Source: Nitrobacter hamburgensis X14
Lineage (GTDB): Bacteria > Pseudomonadota > Alphaproteobacteria > Rhizobiales > Xanthobacteraceae
NCBI RefSeq assembly: GCF_000013885.1
Contig: NC_007959.1
Location: 1-64,000, forward strand
Length of the DNA: 64,000 nucleotides
Direction: 5' to 3'
Shown: positions 26,795 through 37,200 of the stretch, piece by piece
How positions within the stretch are numbered: position 1 is the first letter of the stretch
Layout: each line of letters opens with the position of its first letter
The notes under the pieces: model-generated
What the model was told of the DNA's origin: nothing
Databases searched by the model: none
What the model saw: the letters and a program-made list of their open reading frames with translations, nothing else
Program-made: the position numbers and the translations under genes

Positions 26795-27909
26795 GTCGAC
26801 CGCGAGCCACCGAATGGTCCGGTGCCGCTCGATCAGGGCATGCTGCCCCCACCCACGATCATCGAATCGGCCAGTGATCTCGTCCAACTCGTTCGCGAGC
26901 ACCACATCACCGAGGTCATCGATCTCTCGTCCATCGACACCCCAGACTGCACGCAGGCCTGTGACGGGCTGGGCGCACATTTCCTGTGTACGAGTGTCGA
27001 GGAGTGGCCCTGGCGCGGATCGATTCCGACGGACGAGGCGATCGCGCGGCTCGTTCCGCCACGGCGCCCCGCACTGAGCAGGAGAAGCCATCTCGTGGGG
27101 AGCGGCGCCAACCCAGGGATCGTGAACGCACTAGCGTTCGCCGCCATAGATGAGTTCGCCCGGCGGGTGGGGGTGGCACCCACGACCGACGCGCTGCAAC
27201 TCCACGCCGTCCTCATCATCGAGGATGACACGACCGTCGCCCGCGATGCGCCCTACGGCGATGACGTGTTTGCCATGACGTGGAGTCCGGTACACTGTCT
27301 GGAGGAGCTGTTTGAGCCCCGAGCATTCGCGGCCCGCGACGGAATCGTGGTCGGGCTGGGACACCCGCCGATCGAGCGGCGCTACCGGGCGCGATGCGGC
27401 GATCGCTTCATCGAGGGGATGGCCGTTCCGCACGAGGAGACGGTGCGCTCAGCCGCCTGCTCTCGAGAGTGGAGATCGCGTTCATCTACCAGATCCCCCT
27501 TGCGGCCCGGCGCGCGCTCGACGCACACCCGGAGCGGCGCTCGACCGATGAGTGGCGGCTGCATCGCCTCTTCCCGCCCTTCAGCTCCACGCTCGCGGGG
27601 CATGACCGCGTGGGCGTGCTCTTGTGCAGCCACCGTTTTGGCGAGCTCTGGTTGGGGTTTGATACCGATGTGAGCGCGGGGCTCGCGCTGGGAACCAACG
27701 CAACGCAGCTTCAGGTCGCCACCGGCGTGCTTGCGGGGTGGACGCAGCTCGGCATTCGCGAAGGGATCCACTTCGTGGAGAAGTTGGACTGGCAGGGGTT
27801 CCTGAGGGTGGTCCGCGAGGTGCTCGGCCCCACCGTAATAGTGCATGACCCGACGGCTGTTCCGCTTATGTTGGCCGATCGCGTGAAGGCGGGAATCAAG
27901 AACCTATGA
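26795..27909 (+). pseudogene. homospermidine-synthase / saccharopine-dehydrogenase-like, truncated and frameshifted
   Basis: The first frame has LVQLVREHHITEVIDLSSID, VGSGANPGIVNALAFAAIDE (the GANPG motif of homospermidine synthases) and a long C-domain. Near 27440 the reading passes to another frame (IAFIYQIPLAARRALDAHPE ... GELWLGFDTDVSAGLALG ... PTVIVHDPTAVPLMLADRVK) that ends at 27909. The nucleotide-binding N-terminus is gone. The family assignment rests on the GANPG region and overall layout. Confidence 0.6.
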
Positions 27910-28064
27910 CGCAGAGGCAGCGATGATTGGAGAATAAAGGCGGTTTTTGTGGCTCGTGATCTCGAAGTAGGGAGGGGGCTCGGGATCCAACCGACTACGC
28001 AGAGTGCAGTGCGGTGGCGTGATCTTCCTGGCGAAAATCAGAGAAAACGTTGATTTCTCGTTCT

Positions 28065-28751
28065 TTAGTTGACGGGACTTTCGCCACGTGAAGGATTAGC
28101 ATCTATCGACCCGCCCGATAGTGAGTGGCCCATAAACCAGCTCGGTACGCCAAGCACGAGTTCCTGCTTGATCACCACGAAGCCAAGGAGCTGATAAAAT
28201 ATCACGTTGGTTTCCAAATCCGTTTCCAGCCACGCCGCCGTGGCGAGCGCGTCCATGCGCTGGCAACACTCCATCATCAAACGCCGTCCGATGCCGCGTC
28301 GCCGATATGCCGGCAACACAGCCAACGGGCCGATGTGCCAATGCGGCTCAAGTGGGTCGTGACACTCCCAGGCAGAAAGCCAGCGATGGATGCGCAGCAG
28401 AACGGTCGGCGGAACACTGGTTAAGAGGGCAAGACCAAAGCGTAATCTTACACTCAGCGTCGGACGACACCGACTGGGCTGGATCATGCCCAGCACGCCG
28501 ATTAGTTCCCCCTGCACATAGGCGCCCAGCATATTCCCATTTGAGTGGACGTAGGTGACCAGAAGACCAAGGAACCGTGACAGGCGCTGTCGTCGTCGAT
28601 CAGGTACGTCGCGGAACACCCTGACATGCAGCGGATTTTCACACATGCCGTGGGCCAGAATGATCGATGCCGCGTGCAGTTCCTCCGACGCGAGTTTTTT
28701 GACCTCGACGGGAGCGCGCTCATCAGACTGGTATTGCGGTTCTTGCGGCAT
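28065..28751 (-). CDS. GNAT-family N-acetyltransferase
   Basis: The 228-residue protein has the acetyl-CoA motif IGPLAVLPAYRRRGIGRRLM (V-x4-RRxGIG, about 142-161) and a downstream ETNVIFYQLLGFVV motif B. The substrate is unknown. It is divergent from the MFS gene across 183 bp. The frame is intact and it is one of the few whole genes of this patchwork region. Confidence 0.85.
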   Translation of the reverse strand: MPQEPQYQSDERAPVEVKKLASEELHAASIILAHGMCENPLHVRVFRDVPDRRRQRLSRFLGLLVTYVHSNGNMLGAYVQGELIGVLGMIQPSRCRPTLSVRLRFGLALLTSVPPTVLLRIHRWLSAWECHDPLEPHWHIGPLAVLPAYRRRGIGRRLMMECCQRMDALATAAWLETDLETNVIFYQLLGFVVIKQELVLGVPSWFMGHSLSGGSIDANPSRGESPVN

Positions 28752-28934
28752 CAGAAACGTTCACCAGAGGGATGGGCGTCATCGTCGATATCATATGCGA
28801 TGCCGAGATATTTCAATAATCAAACTTTGTCGTCGAGTTTATCGCCGATTGATTCTGAGGCCGGTCGATGGGCTGCTCATGCCCGCTGAGCAAATGCCCA
28901 CACGAACCGGCGCCGCCACTATCTATCGCTTCTG

Positions 28935-30254
28935 ATGAGCGGCATCGGCAACCATGATGGATTGCTGGTTGGCGACGACGAACTGGCGCAAGTATGCCGC
29001 GACCTTCCGGAATCCGCGTGTCGCGAGCAACCTCGCAACTACGGCTTGCATGTGGTGTCGCTAAGTCTGACGAGGGTCGGCGAAGGTCTTGCCGACACCA
29101 AACTCGTGCTCGCCTGGCTGCTCGACGCCATCGGTGCGCCGACCTGGGCGATCGGTCTATTGGTTCCCGTTCGTGAATCGCTCGCAATGTTGCCGCAACT
29201 GCTGATTTCGGCGCGGATTCGACGGCTCAGTATTCGGAAGACGGTCTACGTCGCAGGCTGTATCGCGCAAGGTGCTGCAATCACGGGATTCGGGCTGGTT
29301 GGCCTGACGCTTTCCGGTAACATAGCCGGCATCATCGCGATCGGTCTGATTACTGCGTTCGCCCTCGGGCGCAGCTTGTGCTCGATCAGCCACAAGGATG
29401 TGCTCGCAAAGACTGTGGACAAGGGCCGCCGCGGCTCGGTCAGTGGGATCGCGGGAAGCATCGCAGCCGTAGCGACGCTGCTGCTGGCTGTGGGGTACTC
29501 GTCTGGTTACATTCCGCTCACTCGGCGGGTCGTCGCAACCGCCGTAATGCTGGGCGGCATGGCGTGGCTACTTGCTGCTTTTGTGTTCGGATCGATCCGT
29601 GAATATCCCGGCGCGACCGAAGGCGGTATTGACGGTCTGGCCGCAGTCGCCGCGCAACTGAAGCTTTTGCATAGCGACGCGCGGCTACAGCGACTTATCT
29701 TGACACGTGGCTTGCTGCTGTCGACGGCACTCGCCCCACCCTTCTTCATTGCGCTTAGCGGCAACCGCGAACCCAGCGGGCTGGGTACGTTGGGGCTATT
29801 CATGATGGCGGCGGCGGCGGCAAGTCTCTCAAGCTCGTATGTCTGGGGCCGTCTCGCGGATCGATCAAGTCGGCGGGTGTTGATGTACGCGGCAGCGTTG
29901 GCATCGCTTGCCAACGCCGTTGCCGCTTTCATGGCGCTGGCGATGCCGGGCCGACTGGACTCCGCGCCGTTCCTGCCCGCAATGTTGTTTGTGCTCATGA
30001 TCGCGCACCAAGGGGTTCGACTCGGACGCACGGTACACGTCGTCGACATGGCTGATCTCGACAGCCGTGCGACCTATACCGCGCTCAGTAATTCGGTGGT
30101 CGGCCTTGTTCTCCTTGCTGGTGGTATATTCGGCGTCATTGCTCAATGGTTCGGCGTTGGCACGGTGCTGGCCCTGTTCGCGTTGATGGCGGCGATGGCC
30201 ATATCTGCTGCGGCGGGATTGGACGAGGTCCAGACCGCGGGCGCCGGCCAGTGA
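28935..30254 (+). CDS. MFS transporter
   Basis: The 439-residue membrane protein has about 12 hydrophobic helices, beginning near residue 70 after a hydrophilic N-terminus, with a central cytoplasmic loop (SIREYPGATEGGIDGLA) and an MFS-like RLADRSSRRVLMYAAA loop in the second half. The substrate cannot be told from sequence. The ATG at 28935 has a poor ribosome site; a later start is possible. Confidence 0.8.
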   Translation: MSGIGNHDGLLVGDDELAQVCRDLPESACREQPRNYGLHVVSLSLTRVGEGLADTKLVLAWLLDAIGAPTWAIGLLVPVRESLAMLPQLLISARIRRLSIRKTVYVAGCIAQGAAITGFGLVGLTLSGNIAGIIAIGLITAFALGRSLCSISHKDVLAKTVDKGRRGSVSGIAGSIAAVATLLLAVGYSSGYIPLTRRVVATAVMLGGMAWLLAAFVFGSIREYPGATEGGIDGLAAVAAQLKLLHSDARLQRLILTRGLLLSTALAPPFFIALSGNREPSGLGTLGLFMMAAAAASLSSSYVWGRLADRSSRRVLMYAAALASLANAVAAFMALAMPGRLDSAPFLPAMLFVLMIAHQGVRLGRTVHVVDMADLDSRATYTALSNSVVGLVLLAGGIFGVIAQWFGVGTVLALFALMAAMAISAAAGLDEVQTAGAGQ

Positions 30255-30317
30255 ACAGGTAAAGCGCCGGTCACCGTGCCTGACTGTGACGAACGGCAGG
30301 AACTCCGCAGACCCAAC

Positions 30318-30490
30318 TTGTCGAGAGTGATAAGCCCAAGCGACTGAAAGTGATGACTCCGGAGCCGATGGCGCGGACGGAGCGTGAATTCGGACACCTG
30401 CAGGAAGCGATCACCTCGATCCAGGACTCGCTCGGCAAAGATCACCTGCAGCTAACTGTGGCGAAGGGATACATCACAAGGGTGCAATGA
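30318..30490 (+). pseudogene. RepB/ParB-type partition protein, C-terminal relic
   Basis: The frame RLKVMTPEPMARTEREFGHL, EAITSIQDSLGKDHLQLTVA and KGYITRVQ-stop resembles the RepB C-terminal domain (pfam07506: LxxEFxxLExxxGxDHLxLxLAxGYLxxLL). The N-terminal ParB domain is missing and the end is early. It suggests plasmid ancestry for this stretch. Confidence 0.5.
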
Positions 30491-30765
30491 CCTTGACTTT
30501 CATGAAACCCGTCACTGCAGATCCGATCTTTTCGACCACACCGGCTCATGTCCGCTCGTCAGACTTTTATTGCCGGATGTCCGAGCCGACGCAGCATTTC
30601 GTGCCGTCTTCCTATCCTCACTTGCTTTCGAATCATCGATCTGTATCGCAAGATTGAAGGACAACTCTCGTCGCAGCCGGCACGGTAGTCCGAACAGCCG
30701 ATTATTCCATCTCTAAGCAAGACAGTTACGGCCGCGTGAGGCTTCGACGCCTTTCTCGTTCTCGA

Positions 30766-32270
30766 TTAATCCAGAGCCTCGGCCCCGAGCGATCCACAGC
30801 GCGCGAGATCGGACCGCCCGCATGGCGGCAGCTCCCGTGCGATAGTGCGAAGGGCGGTGCGCAGTCCTTCTTCCAAGGTAGGATGATAGAACGGCATCCG
30901 AAGCAGGTCATGCACCGTGACGCCCTGACCAATCGCAAGGGCAAGAAGATGCGCCATGTGCTCGGCTGCCGGTATCGCCATCTCCGCACCGAGCAAGCGT
31001 CCAGCATCGCGTGCCGCGTAGAGTCGCAGCAGTCCACGGTTGTCTTGCATGATACGGGCGCGGCCTTGGCGGGCGAAGCTTACCTCGCCTATCAGCGTGG
31101 TTTCGGGATCGAGATCTTTTGCTTTCTGCCCAACGGAAGCGACTTCGGGATTGCAGAACACTACGCTCAGCGGCGTGCGCCTGGGAAGGTGGATCGGGTC
31201 CTCGCTGGTCGCGTTGAGGCCCGCGATGTGGCCCTCGTCGGCGGCCTCGTGCAACAACGGTTTGTCTCCGTTAGCGTCGCCGGCCAGCAGGACCGGTGTG
31301 GCGCCGATCCGCATCGTCGTCGGGTCGACCTCGGGCATGCCCCTCTCGTCGAGCGGCACTCCCAGCGTTTCAAGCCCCAGACCATCCACGTTCGGTTGCC
31401 GGCCTACCGCCGCGATGACCTTGTCGACGGTGACGCTCCCGCCATCCCATCGTATCTTGACCCCGCGACTCGCTTCCGCGAGTTCAACCCACGGGCGAGC
31501 GCCCCTTCGGCGCTCGCCCGCCCGATACGCACAGCGCGTCCGCATCGAGATGGATGGCAAATTCCTTCACGAGATTATCTCGCGCGACGGCGGCCACCTT
31601 CTCGTCCGAGATCCCCGCGATCGTCCTGGAACCGTCAAAACCGTGGATCTCGAGCCCGAGCCGCGCCAATGCCTGCGCCATCTCCATCCCGAGCGGACCA
31701 AGGCCGATCACTCCGATCCGATGCGGCAGATCCTCCTGGTCGAACAGCGTATCCGACGTCAGGATGCGATCGCCGAGGGCACGCCAAGGTTTTGGTACGA
31801 TCGGACTCGACCCGGGCGCCATCACGATCTGACGTGCTTGGATGACGCGCTCGCCAACGATTAATCGGGTGGCGCCTTCGAGCCGCGCGTGTCCTGCGAC
31901 GTTGCGCGCGCCGAGGCCCTCAGTCGCCTTTAGCACCCCCCAAAACGAAGTAATCTCGTAACGAACGTACGCGGCGAAGCACCGCCGGGACATCGGCCCG
32001 CAGCCTGCTCTCGCCGCGTATGCCGAACTCGTCAAGCTTCGTTCGGGCGTGGAACGCATTGGCCGCCGCAATCAGCGCCTTGGACGGCATGCACCCGACG
32101 CGGGCACAGGTCGTGCCGTAAGGGCCGGCGTTGATCAGGACGAAATTATCGGTCCGATCTCGAACCTCGCGCAACGCCGCGAGCCCGGCCGTGCCAGCGC
32201 CGACAGCCACGTCCACCTGTTTGACGTCGCCCATGTCCAAAACCCTTCTAGTTGTGTTTGCGGCCGTCAT
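30766..32270 (-). pseudogene. dihydrolipoamide-dehydrogenase-like flavoprotein, frameshifted
   Basis: Three successive minus frames make one protein: MTAANTTRRVLD... VAVGAGTAGLAALREVRD (FAD) and GPYGTTCARVGCMPSKALIA (a CxxxxxC redox pair); then HRIGVIGLGPLGMEMAQALA (NAD site) and GFDGSRTIAGISDEKV; then IAAVGRQPNVDGLGLETLGV, VLLAGDANGDKPLLHEAADE and HMAHLLALAIGQGVTVHDLL with FYHPTLEEGL at the dimer interface. Breaks lie near 31935 and 31500. All domains remain, so decay is recent. Confidence 0.85.
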
Positions 32271-32602
32271 CAGTTGTTCCTTCGAGCCACGTAGCGTGCA
32301 CGAAACGCTCAAGTTCGGGTGTATCGCGCCCGCCCACGTCCCCAGCGCGCTCGTGCAGCAAGCGCTTGATGTGGCGCCATCGTGAGCCTCCGAACTTTCG
32401 GTGCGAGGCGATCAGTCGGGTTTAAGCTGTGCGCAAGCACATTAATCTAGCGGCAGACCGATCAGCGATCGGCACCAGAGCGGTCTTGCGCGTTTTGGGA
32501 CCTGTTGCAGTCCTGGCAGTGCGGCAGTGCCCAATAGCAGTTTCGTCGCCACGACGTCCTTGGCGCGTTCGGCGGGACGGCCGCCGCCAAGTTGATCGGG
32601 TT
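32271..32602. other. no clear gene
   Basis: A minus-strand frame (RHIKRLLHERAGDVGGRDTP, PELERFVHATWLEG) just before the flavoprotein relic looks protein-like but has no recognisable family. The rest is featureless. Confidence 0.4.
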
Positions 32603-33073
32603 TTAAATGCTCCTCGCATTGTTCGGACTCGTGATGGTCGGTGTCGACGCAGTCATGCTGTGCACGCTGGCTGGCGACAATAACCCGGATGTCCACTCCT
32701 CCTGGGAGTCCGCACTGTCCCTCCGGTCCGGAGGAACGAGGGCTTTAGCGAAGCGAGCGCTGTCTTTAGCCAGGAATCGCTTCGAAGCCCAACCACGAGT
32801 CCCTCGGTATCTCACTTGGCACCAACTCCCTGTGGCCAGCGCTTTGCACGTATACGCTCGGATTTGGCGAGCGCCATAGGGGAGAAAACCGACCCGTTGA
32901 AAGTGGCGCCCTGGCCCCGAACGCATCCAGAGGACATGACCGGGAGCAACCTGGGCCACCTTGACATAGCGCGCGGCAGCCGCAGCAGGTGCGCTGTTCC
33001 CGCTGAGTACGAAGAGGATGGCGGCGCCCAAAGCGGCGCGCATACGGTGGTCCGAAAGGGGCGAACGGATCAT
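32603..33073 (-). CDS. secreted SH3-domain protein
   Basis: ATG 33073 (MIRSPLSDHRMRAALGAAIL) is chosen because it opens a signal peptide (hydrophobic LGAAILFVLSGNSAPAAAAA, about 13-32); the in-frame 5' extension to 33415 is proline-rich and unlikely. The mature part has a bacterial SH3 repeat: YVKVAQVAPGHVLWMRSGPG, FLPYGARQIRAYTCKA, WCQVRYRGTRGWASKRFL. Probably periplasmic; such domains bind peptidoglycan or protein ligands. Confidence 0.75.
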   Translation of the reverse strand: MIRSPLSDHRMRAALGAAILFVLSGNSAPAAAAARYVKVAQVAPGHVLWMRSGPGRHFQRVGFLPYGARQIRAYTCKALATGSWCQVRYRGTRGWASKRFLAKDSARFAKALVPPDRRDSADSQEEWTSGLLSPASVHSMTASTPTITSPNNARSI

Positions 33074-33952
33074 GGCGGTAAGGTTTCCTCTCGCATTGCG
33101 TGACGTTCGCACAACCAACCAGCGGTCGCCGTAGATCCGGATGGCCCCACCGCTACAGCATAACGAACATAGGCGGGTATCGTTCGAAACATGATATATA
33201 TTCGCAAGCCGGGCGCGCGGCTTCGCAGTTAGGAGCATTTCGAGATCGAGAACCTTGGAATCTGGGCGAAGACTCGGAAAGCTTGGTGGCACCGCATCGG
33301 GACACGCCGATGAGGGAGGTCGAGATGGCCGCGGGTTCGTGATCTTGTGGTGAGCGTCTATGGGGCCGGGTGCAATATCCGCATCTGGCTTTGGTCCAAA
33401 CGGTTCTTTCAGCACGGGAAATCTTTAATGCTGATGGCACGGGACACGTCTCGCCATTCCAGCGCATCCTGTGCGGCTCATTCGCAAGCCGGCCCGTTCT
33501 GGCCAGGTTAGATAGAGCACTGATCCATGCATGAGCCGCAATCGCCGACCTTGAAATACCTGAGCCGGCGTACCATTCGCGCCGTCCTCAAGGTTAGGGC
33601 GGCGCGAGGACATCAGAGATGGCGAGATCTACAACGCGTCAACAAGCCTGCGCCTGAATAATGCAAGCTGTTCGGAGAACCTGGACCGCCGGGCCATCGG
33701 GCGCCATTCGCTCTCCGGAGCGACGTGTTGATTAACGCTACGCTTCAAGTGAGGTCCAAACGGATCGCGCAATCCGAGAATAAAGACACGCGAGACTACG
33801 ATCGTTAGTCGCCAGCACCGCACTGACCGGAACCGCGGCCGTCCCAGGGGGAGAATTCTGAGCGGCCCCTCTCCGGAAGCGAGTCGACCCGCCTGCTGCC
33901 GACTGGTATCATCGAATGCGCTTGCCAGAAAAAGCCGGCCGGAGCGAGACAC
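33074..33952. other. no gene recognised
   Basis: About 0.9 kb between the SH3 gene and cioA. No convincing frame on either strand; ribosome sites and domain motifs are lacking. The cioA promoter should be in its 3' part. Confidence 0.5.
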
Positions 33953-35374
33953 ATGGAAGAGATGCTGCCGAGCGCTCTCGATCTTGCCCGGTTCCAGTTT
34001 GCCTTCACGATCGTCTGGCACTTCCTGTTTCCGGCCTTCACCATCGGCCTGGCGAGCTATCTCGCCGTACTCGAAGCGCTGTGGCTTTGGACGGGCCAAC
34101 CGGTCTACTTCGACACCTTTCAGTACTGGCTGAAGGCGCTTGCCGTCGCTTTCGCCATGGGCGTCGTTTCAGGCATCGTCCTGTCGTACCAGATCGGCAC
34201 CAATTGGTCGGTTTTCGCCGACCGGACGGGGGCCGTGCTCGGGCCGCTCTTTGCCTACGAAGTGCTGGCCGCCTTCTTCCTGGAGTCCGGCTTCCTGGGC
34301 ATCATGCTGTTCGGCCTGAAGCGGGTCGGACGCGGGCTGCATTTCCTCGCGACCTGCCTTGTGGCGGTCGGGACGGCCATGTCGGCATTCTGGATTCTGT
34401 CTGCCAATTCCTGGATGCAGACCCCGGCCGGCTATTCGATTGCGCCGGACGGCCGCTTCATGCCGGAAAGCTGGTTCGCGATCGTCTTCAATCCGTCGTT
34501 CCCCTTTCGCTTCGCCCACACTGTGACCGCGGCGTATCTCACCACCGCGTTGATCGTCGGCGCCGTCGGAGCCTGGCACCTGCTCCGCGACTCCCACAAT
34601 GCAAACGCGCGGCTGATGTTTTCCATGGCGATGTGGATAGCGGCGCTTCTGGCGCCGCTCCAGCTCGTTATCGGCGACCTGCACGGCGTGAACACCTACC
34701 AGCACCAACCGGCGAAGGTGGCGGCAATGGAGGGGCATTTCGAGACAGAGCGCGGCGCCGCCGCCGTGTTGTTCGGCTGGCCGGACGCGGCGGTCGGCAC
34801 GACCCGTTACGCGGTGCAGGTTCCGCACCTCGCCAGTCTCTATTTGACCCACGATTGGGACGGTGAGGTAGCGGGCCTCAACGCGTTTCCGCGCGACACC
34901 TGGGCGACGAACCTGCCGCTGGTGTTCTGGGCCTTCCGCGTCATGGTGGGGCTTGGCGTGCTAATGATTGTTCTTGGCTTGGCTTCGGCTTGGGTGAGGT
35001 GGAAGGGCAGGCTCTACCAGGCGCGCTGGCTGCACCGCTTCGCGGTGGCCATGGGCCCGGCCGGCCTGATCGCCGTGACGGCGGGGTGGATCGTCACCGA
35101 GGCGGGGCGGCAGCCCTTCGCGGTCTACGGACTTCTGCGCACGGCCGACAGTGTTGCACCAATCGAGGCGCCGGCCATCGCAACCTCGCTGGCGGCTTTC
35201 GCGCTGGTTTATTTTGCCATGTTCGGTGCCGGCATCTGGCTGCTGTTCCAGCTTTTCGCCAAAACTCCACAAGCACATGAGGAGGGGCCGCCGGTAGACA
35301 AACCAATCCGATCTGCCGGCTTCACGGCCCGCCCGGCGCTGGCAGGCGGCGCCCGGCACCCGCCCGCGGAGTAG
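33953..35374 (+). CDS. cioA: cytochrome bd-type quinol oxidase subunit I (cyanide-insensitive type)
   Basis: The 473-residue membrane subunit reduces O2 with electrons from quinol. Visible heme-ligand and core motifs: LARFQFAFTIVWHFLFPAFT (His ligand near 20), FLESGFLGIMLFG (Glu pair near 100), and GWIVTEAGRQPFAVYGLLRT (GWxxxExGRQP, with Phe for the usual Trp). The Q-loop is short, as in CIO-type enzymes that tolerate cyanide and high O2. Transmembrane segments are spread through the whole length. The next gene starts 3 bp after the stop. The symbol cydA is equally valid. Confidence 0.92.
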   Translation: MEEMLPSALDLARFQFAFTIVWHFLFPAFTIGLASYLAVLEALWLWTGQPVYFDTFQYWLKALAVAFAMGVVSGIVLSYQIGTNWSVFADRTGAVLGPLFAYEVLAAFFLESGFLGIMLFGLKRVGRGLHFLATCLVAVGTAMSAFWILSANSWMQTPAGYSIAPDGRFMPESWFAIVFNPSFPFRFAHTVTAAYLTTALIVGAVGAWHLLRDSHNANARLMFSMAMWIAALLAPLQLVIGDLHGVNTYQHQPAKVAAMEGHFETERGAAAVLFGWPDAAVGTTRYAVQVPHLASLYLTHDWDGEVAGLNAFPRDTWATNLPLVFWAFRVMVGLGVLMIVLGLASAWVRWKGRLYQARWLHRFAVAMGPAGLIAVTAGWIVTEAGRQPFAVYGLLRTADSVAPIEAPAIATSLAAFALVYFAMFGAGIWLLFQLFAKTPQAHEEGPPVDKPIRSAGFTARPALAGGARHPPAE

Positions 35375-35377
35375 CCA

Positions 35378-36388
35378 ATGGAAACCTCTCTGCCGTTAAT
35401 CTGGGCCTTCCTCATCGCCGCTGCGGTGTTCCTCTATGTCGTCCTCGACGGTTTCGACCTGGGGATTGGCATCCTGTTCCCGGTCGAGCGCGGCAAGGCC
35501 GAGCGCGACCTGATGATGAATACCGTGGCGCCAGTGTGGGACGGCAATCAGACTTGGCTGGTGTTCGGCGGCGTCGGACTGTTTGCGGCATTCCCACTCG
35601 CCTATGCGACGGTGCTGCCCGCCCTCTACATGCCACTGATCCTCATGCTGCTGGCGCTGATCTTTCGCGGCGTCGCGTTCGAAATGCGCTTCCGCGTCGA
35701 CACGGACAGTTCACAGCGAGCTTGGAATCTCGCCTTTTCGGGAGGCAGCTATGTCGCGACCTTCTGCCAGGGCATCACGCTCGGTGCGCTGGTCCAGGGA
35801 ATCCGCGTTGAAAACCGCGCCTATGCCGGAGGCTGGTGGGACTGGCTCACGCCGTTCAGCATCTTCACCGGCTTAGCGCTTATCGTCGGCTACGGGCTGC
35901 TCGGCGCCTGTTGGCTGATCTGGCGCACGGAAGGCGAGTTGCAAGCGCGCTTCCGGCCGATAGCGCGCCTGCTCGGCTTAGCACTGATGGGCCTTATCGG
36001 CTCCATCTCGCTGAGCATGCTTTTCCTCAGCGAGGAGTTCAGGGAGCACTGGCTGACCTTCCCCAACATCATCCTGGCGGCGCCTGTGCCGGTGCTGGTC
36101 ATCGTCCTGGCCTGGGTGCTGCATCGATCGCTGGAGCGTCGGCGGGACTTCCTGCCGTTCCTGAGCGCAATCGGTCTATTCCTGTTATCCTATATCGGCC
36201 TGGCGATCAGCATGTGGCCGATGATCGTGCCGCCCGGCATCAGTATCTGGGAGGCGGCCGCGCCACCTTCCACGCAACTGTTCCTGCTGGTTGGCGCCGC
36301 CGTGCTGATCCCGGTCATCCTGGCCTATACGGGCCATGCTTATTGGGTGTTCCGTGGCAAGGTGACGTCGGAAAGCGGCTATTATTGA
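35378..36388 (+). CDS. cioB: cytochrome bd-type quinol oxidase subunit II
   Basis: The 336-residue polytopic partner of CioA starts LPLIWAFLIAAAVFLYVVLD with the conserved GFDLGIGILFP, then APVWDGNQTWLVFGGVGLFA (family signature WDGNxTWLV) and a C-terminal AYWVFRGKV. Its stop codon overlaps the start of the DUF2474 peptide. Confidence 0.93.
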   Translation: METSLPLIWAFLIAAAVFLYVVLDGFDLGIGILFPVERGKAERDLMMNTVAPVWDGNQTWLVFGGVGLFAAFPLAYATVLPALYMPLILMLLALIFRGVAFEMRFRVDTDSSQRAWNLAFSGGSYVATFCQGITLGALVQGIRVENRAYAGGWWDWLTPFSIFTGLALIVGYGLLGACWLIWRTEGELQARFRPIARLLGLALMGLIGSISLSMLFLSEEFREHWLTFPNIILAAPVPVLVIVLAWVLHRSLERRRDFLPFLSAIGLFLLSYIGLAISMWPMIVPPGISIWEAAAPPSTQLFLLVGAAVLIPVILAYTGHAYWVFRGKVTSESGYY

Positions 36389-36492
36389 AGACGATACTCA
36401 ACCGTCTGCTCTGGTTTGTGGGCATCTGGCTGGCTACCGTGACCGCGGTCGGTGCGCTCGCCTATGTCATTCGCTTCCTTATCCCGAGCTGA
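36385..36492 (+). CDS. DUF2474-type small subunit of cytochrome bd
   Basis: A 35-residue single-pass peptide (LKTILNRLLWFVGIWLATVT ... YVIRFLIPS) begins at TTG 36385, overlapping the cioB stop. Short one-helix proteins (CydX, or DUF2474 in the CIO branch) follow cydB/cioB and stabilise the oxidase. Position, length and the RLLWF-GIW pattern fit. Confidence 0.75.
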   Translation: MKTILNRLLWFVGIWLATVTAVGALAYVIRFLIPS

Positions 36493-36762
36493 ACAACGCT
36501 CACCGTTCTGCAACGGCCAACACTTCGAGCAGCTCATTTCAATTTGCGCCATCCTCCTACCGCCCCTTTGTCATCCTTAAGGAGTTGGTTGGCGCAAACA
36601 CTGGCACCAGGCAGCTTGCTGACTTACATGGATGTTCCGATCCGCTGCGCGAAGCGCTCGTAATCTAAAATGATGCTATCAATACGCCGCAGGCCACACG
36701 CCTTGTCGATGGGCAAATCGACGATTAGCGTGATGGACTTGCAACGGAACTGGGAGGACGCC

Positions 36763-37200
36763 GTGTATACCCACATCCTCATTTCGACCGACGGCTCCGC
36801 ACTCGCACAGCGGGGTGTGGATCATGGCCTGTCGCTCGCCAAGGCGCTTGGCAGCAAGGTCACGATCATCACCGTAACCGAGCCGCTTCCAGTCCTGACA
36901 ACGGGCGATGGTGCGTGGGCACGGGATTTAAAGGGCTACGAGGCCGACCAGACGAAATTTGCAGAGGGCGTACTGTCGGGGGTCAAGGCGTCGGCCGCAA
37001 AAATGCAACTTGAGGTCAACACTGCACATGTTTCCAATAGCCATCCAGCCAGCGCAATCGTGGAAACCGCGCAAAGGCTGGGGTGCAATCTAATTGTCAT
37101 GGCGTCTCATGGCCGACGCGGCATCAAGAAGGTTCTGCTTGGCAGTCAGACATCCGATGTTCTTGTGACGGCGACTGTCCCTGTGCTTGTCATTCATTAG
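36763..37200 (+). CDS. universal stress protein, UspA family
   Basis: GTG 36763 (VYTHILISTDGSALAQRGVD) is preferred because GGGAGG lies just before it and UspA proteins begin this way; the in-frame start at 36670 adds 31 unlikely residues. The 145-residue alpha/beta domain has the ATP motif GCNLIVMASHGRRGIKKVLLGSQTSD (split here: G-x2-G-x9-G-S). Often co-regulated with low oxygen or redox stress, fitting the adjacent oxidase genes. Confidence 0.85.
   Translation: MYTHILISTDGSALAQRGVDHGLSLAKALGSKVTIITVTEPLPVLTTGDGAWARDLKGYEADQTKFAEGVLSGVKASAAKMQLEVNTAHVSNSHPASAIVETAQRLGCNLIVMASHGRRGIKKVLLGSQTSDVLVTATVPVLVIH

Noticed and set aside
32603..33415. 270-residue version of the SH3 protein
   Set aside because: The first 114 residues are proline/serine-rich filler; a clean signal peptide begins at Met 33073.
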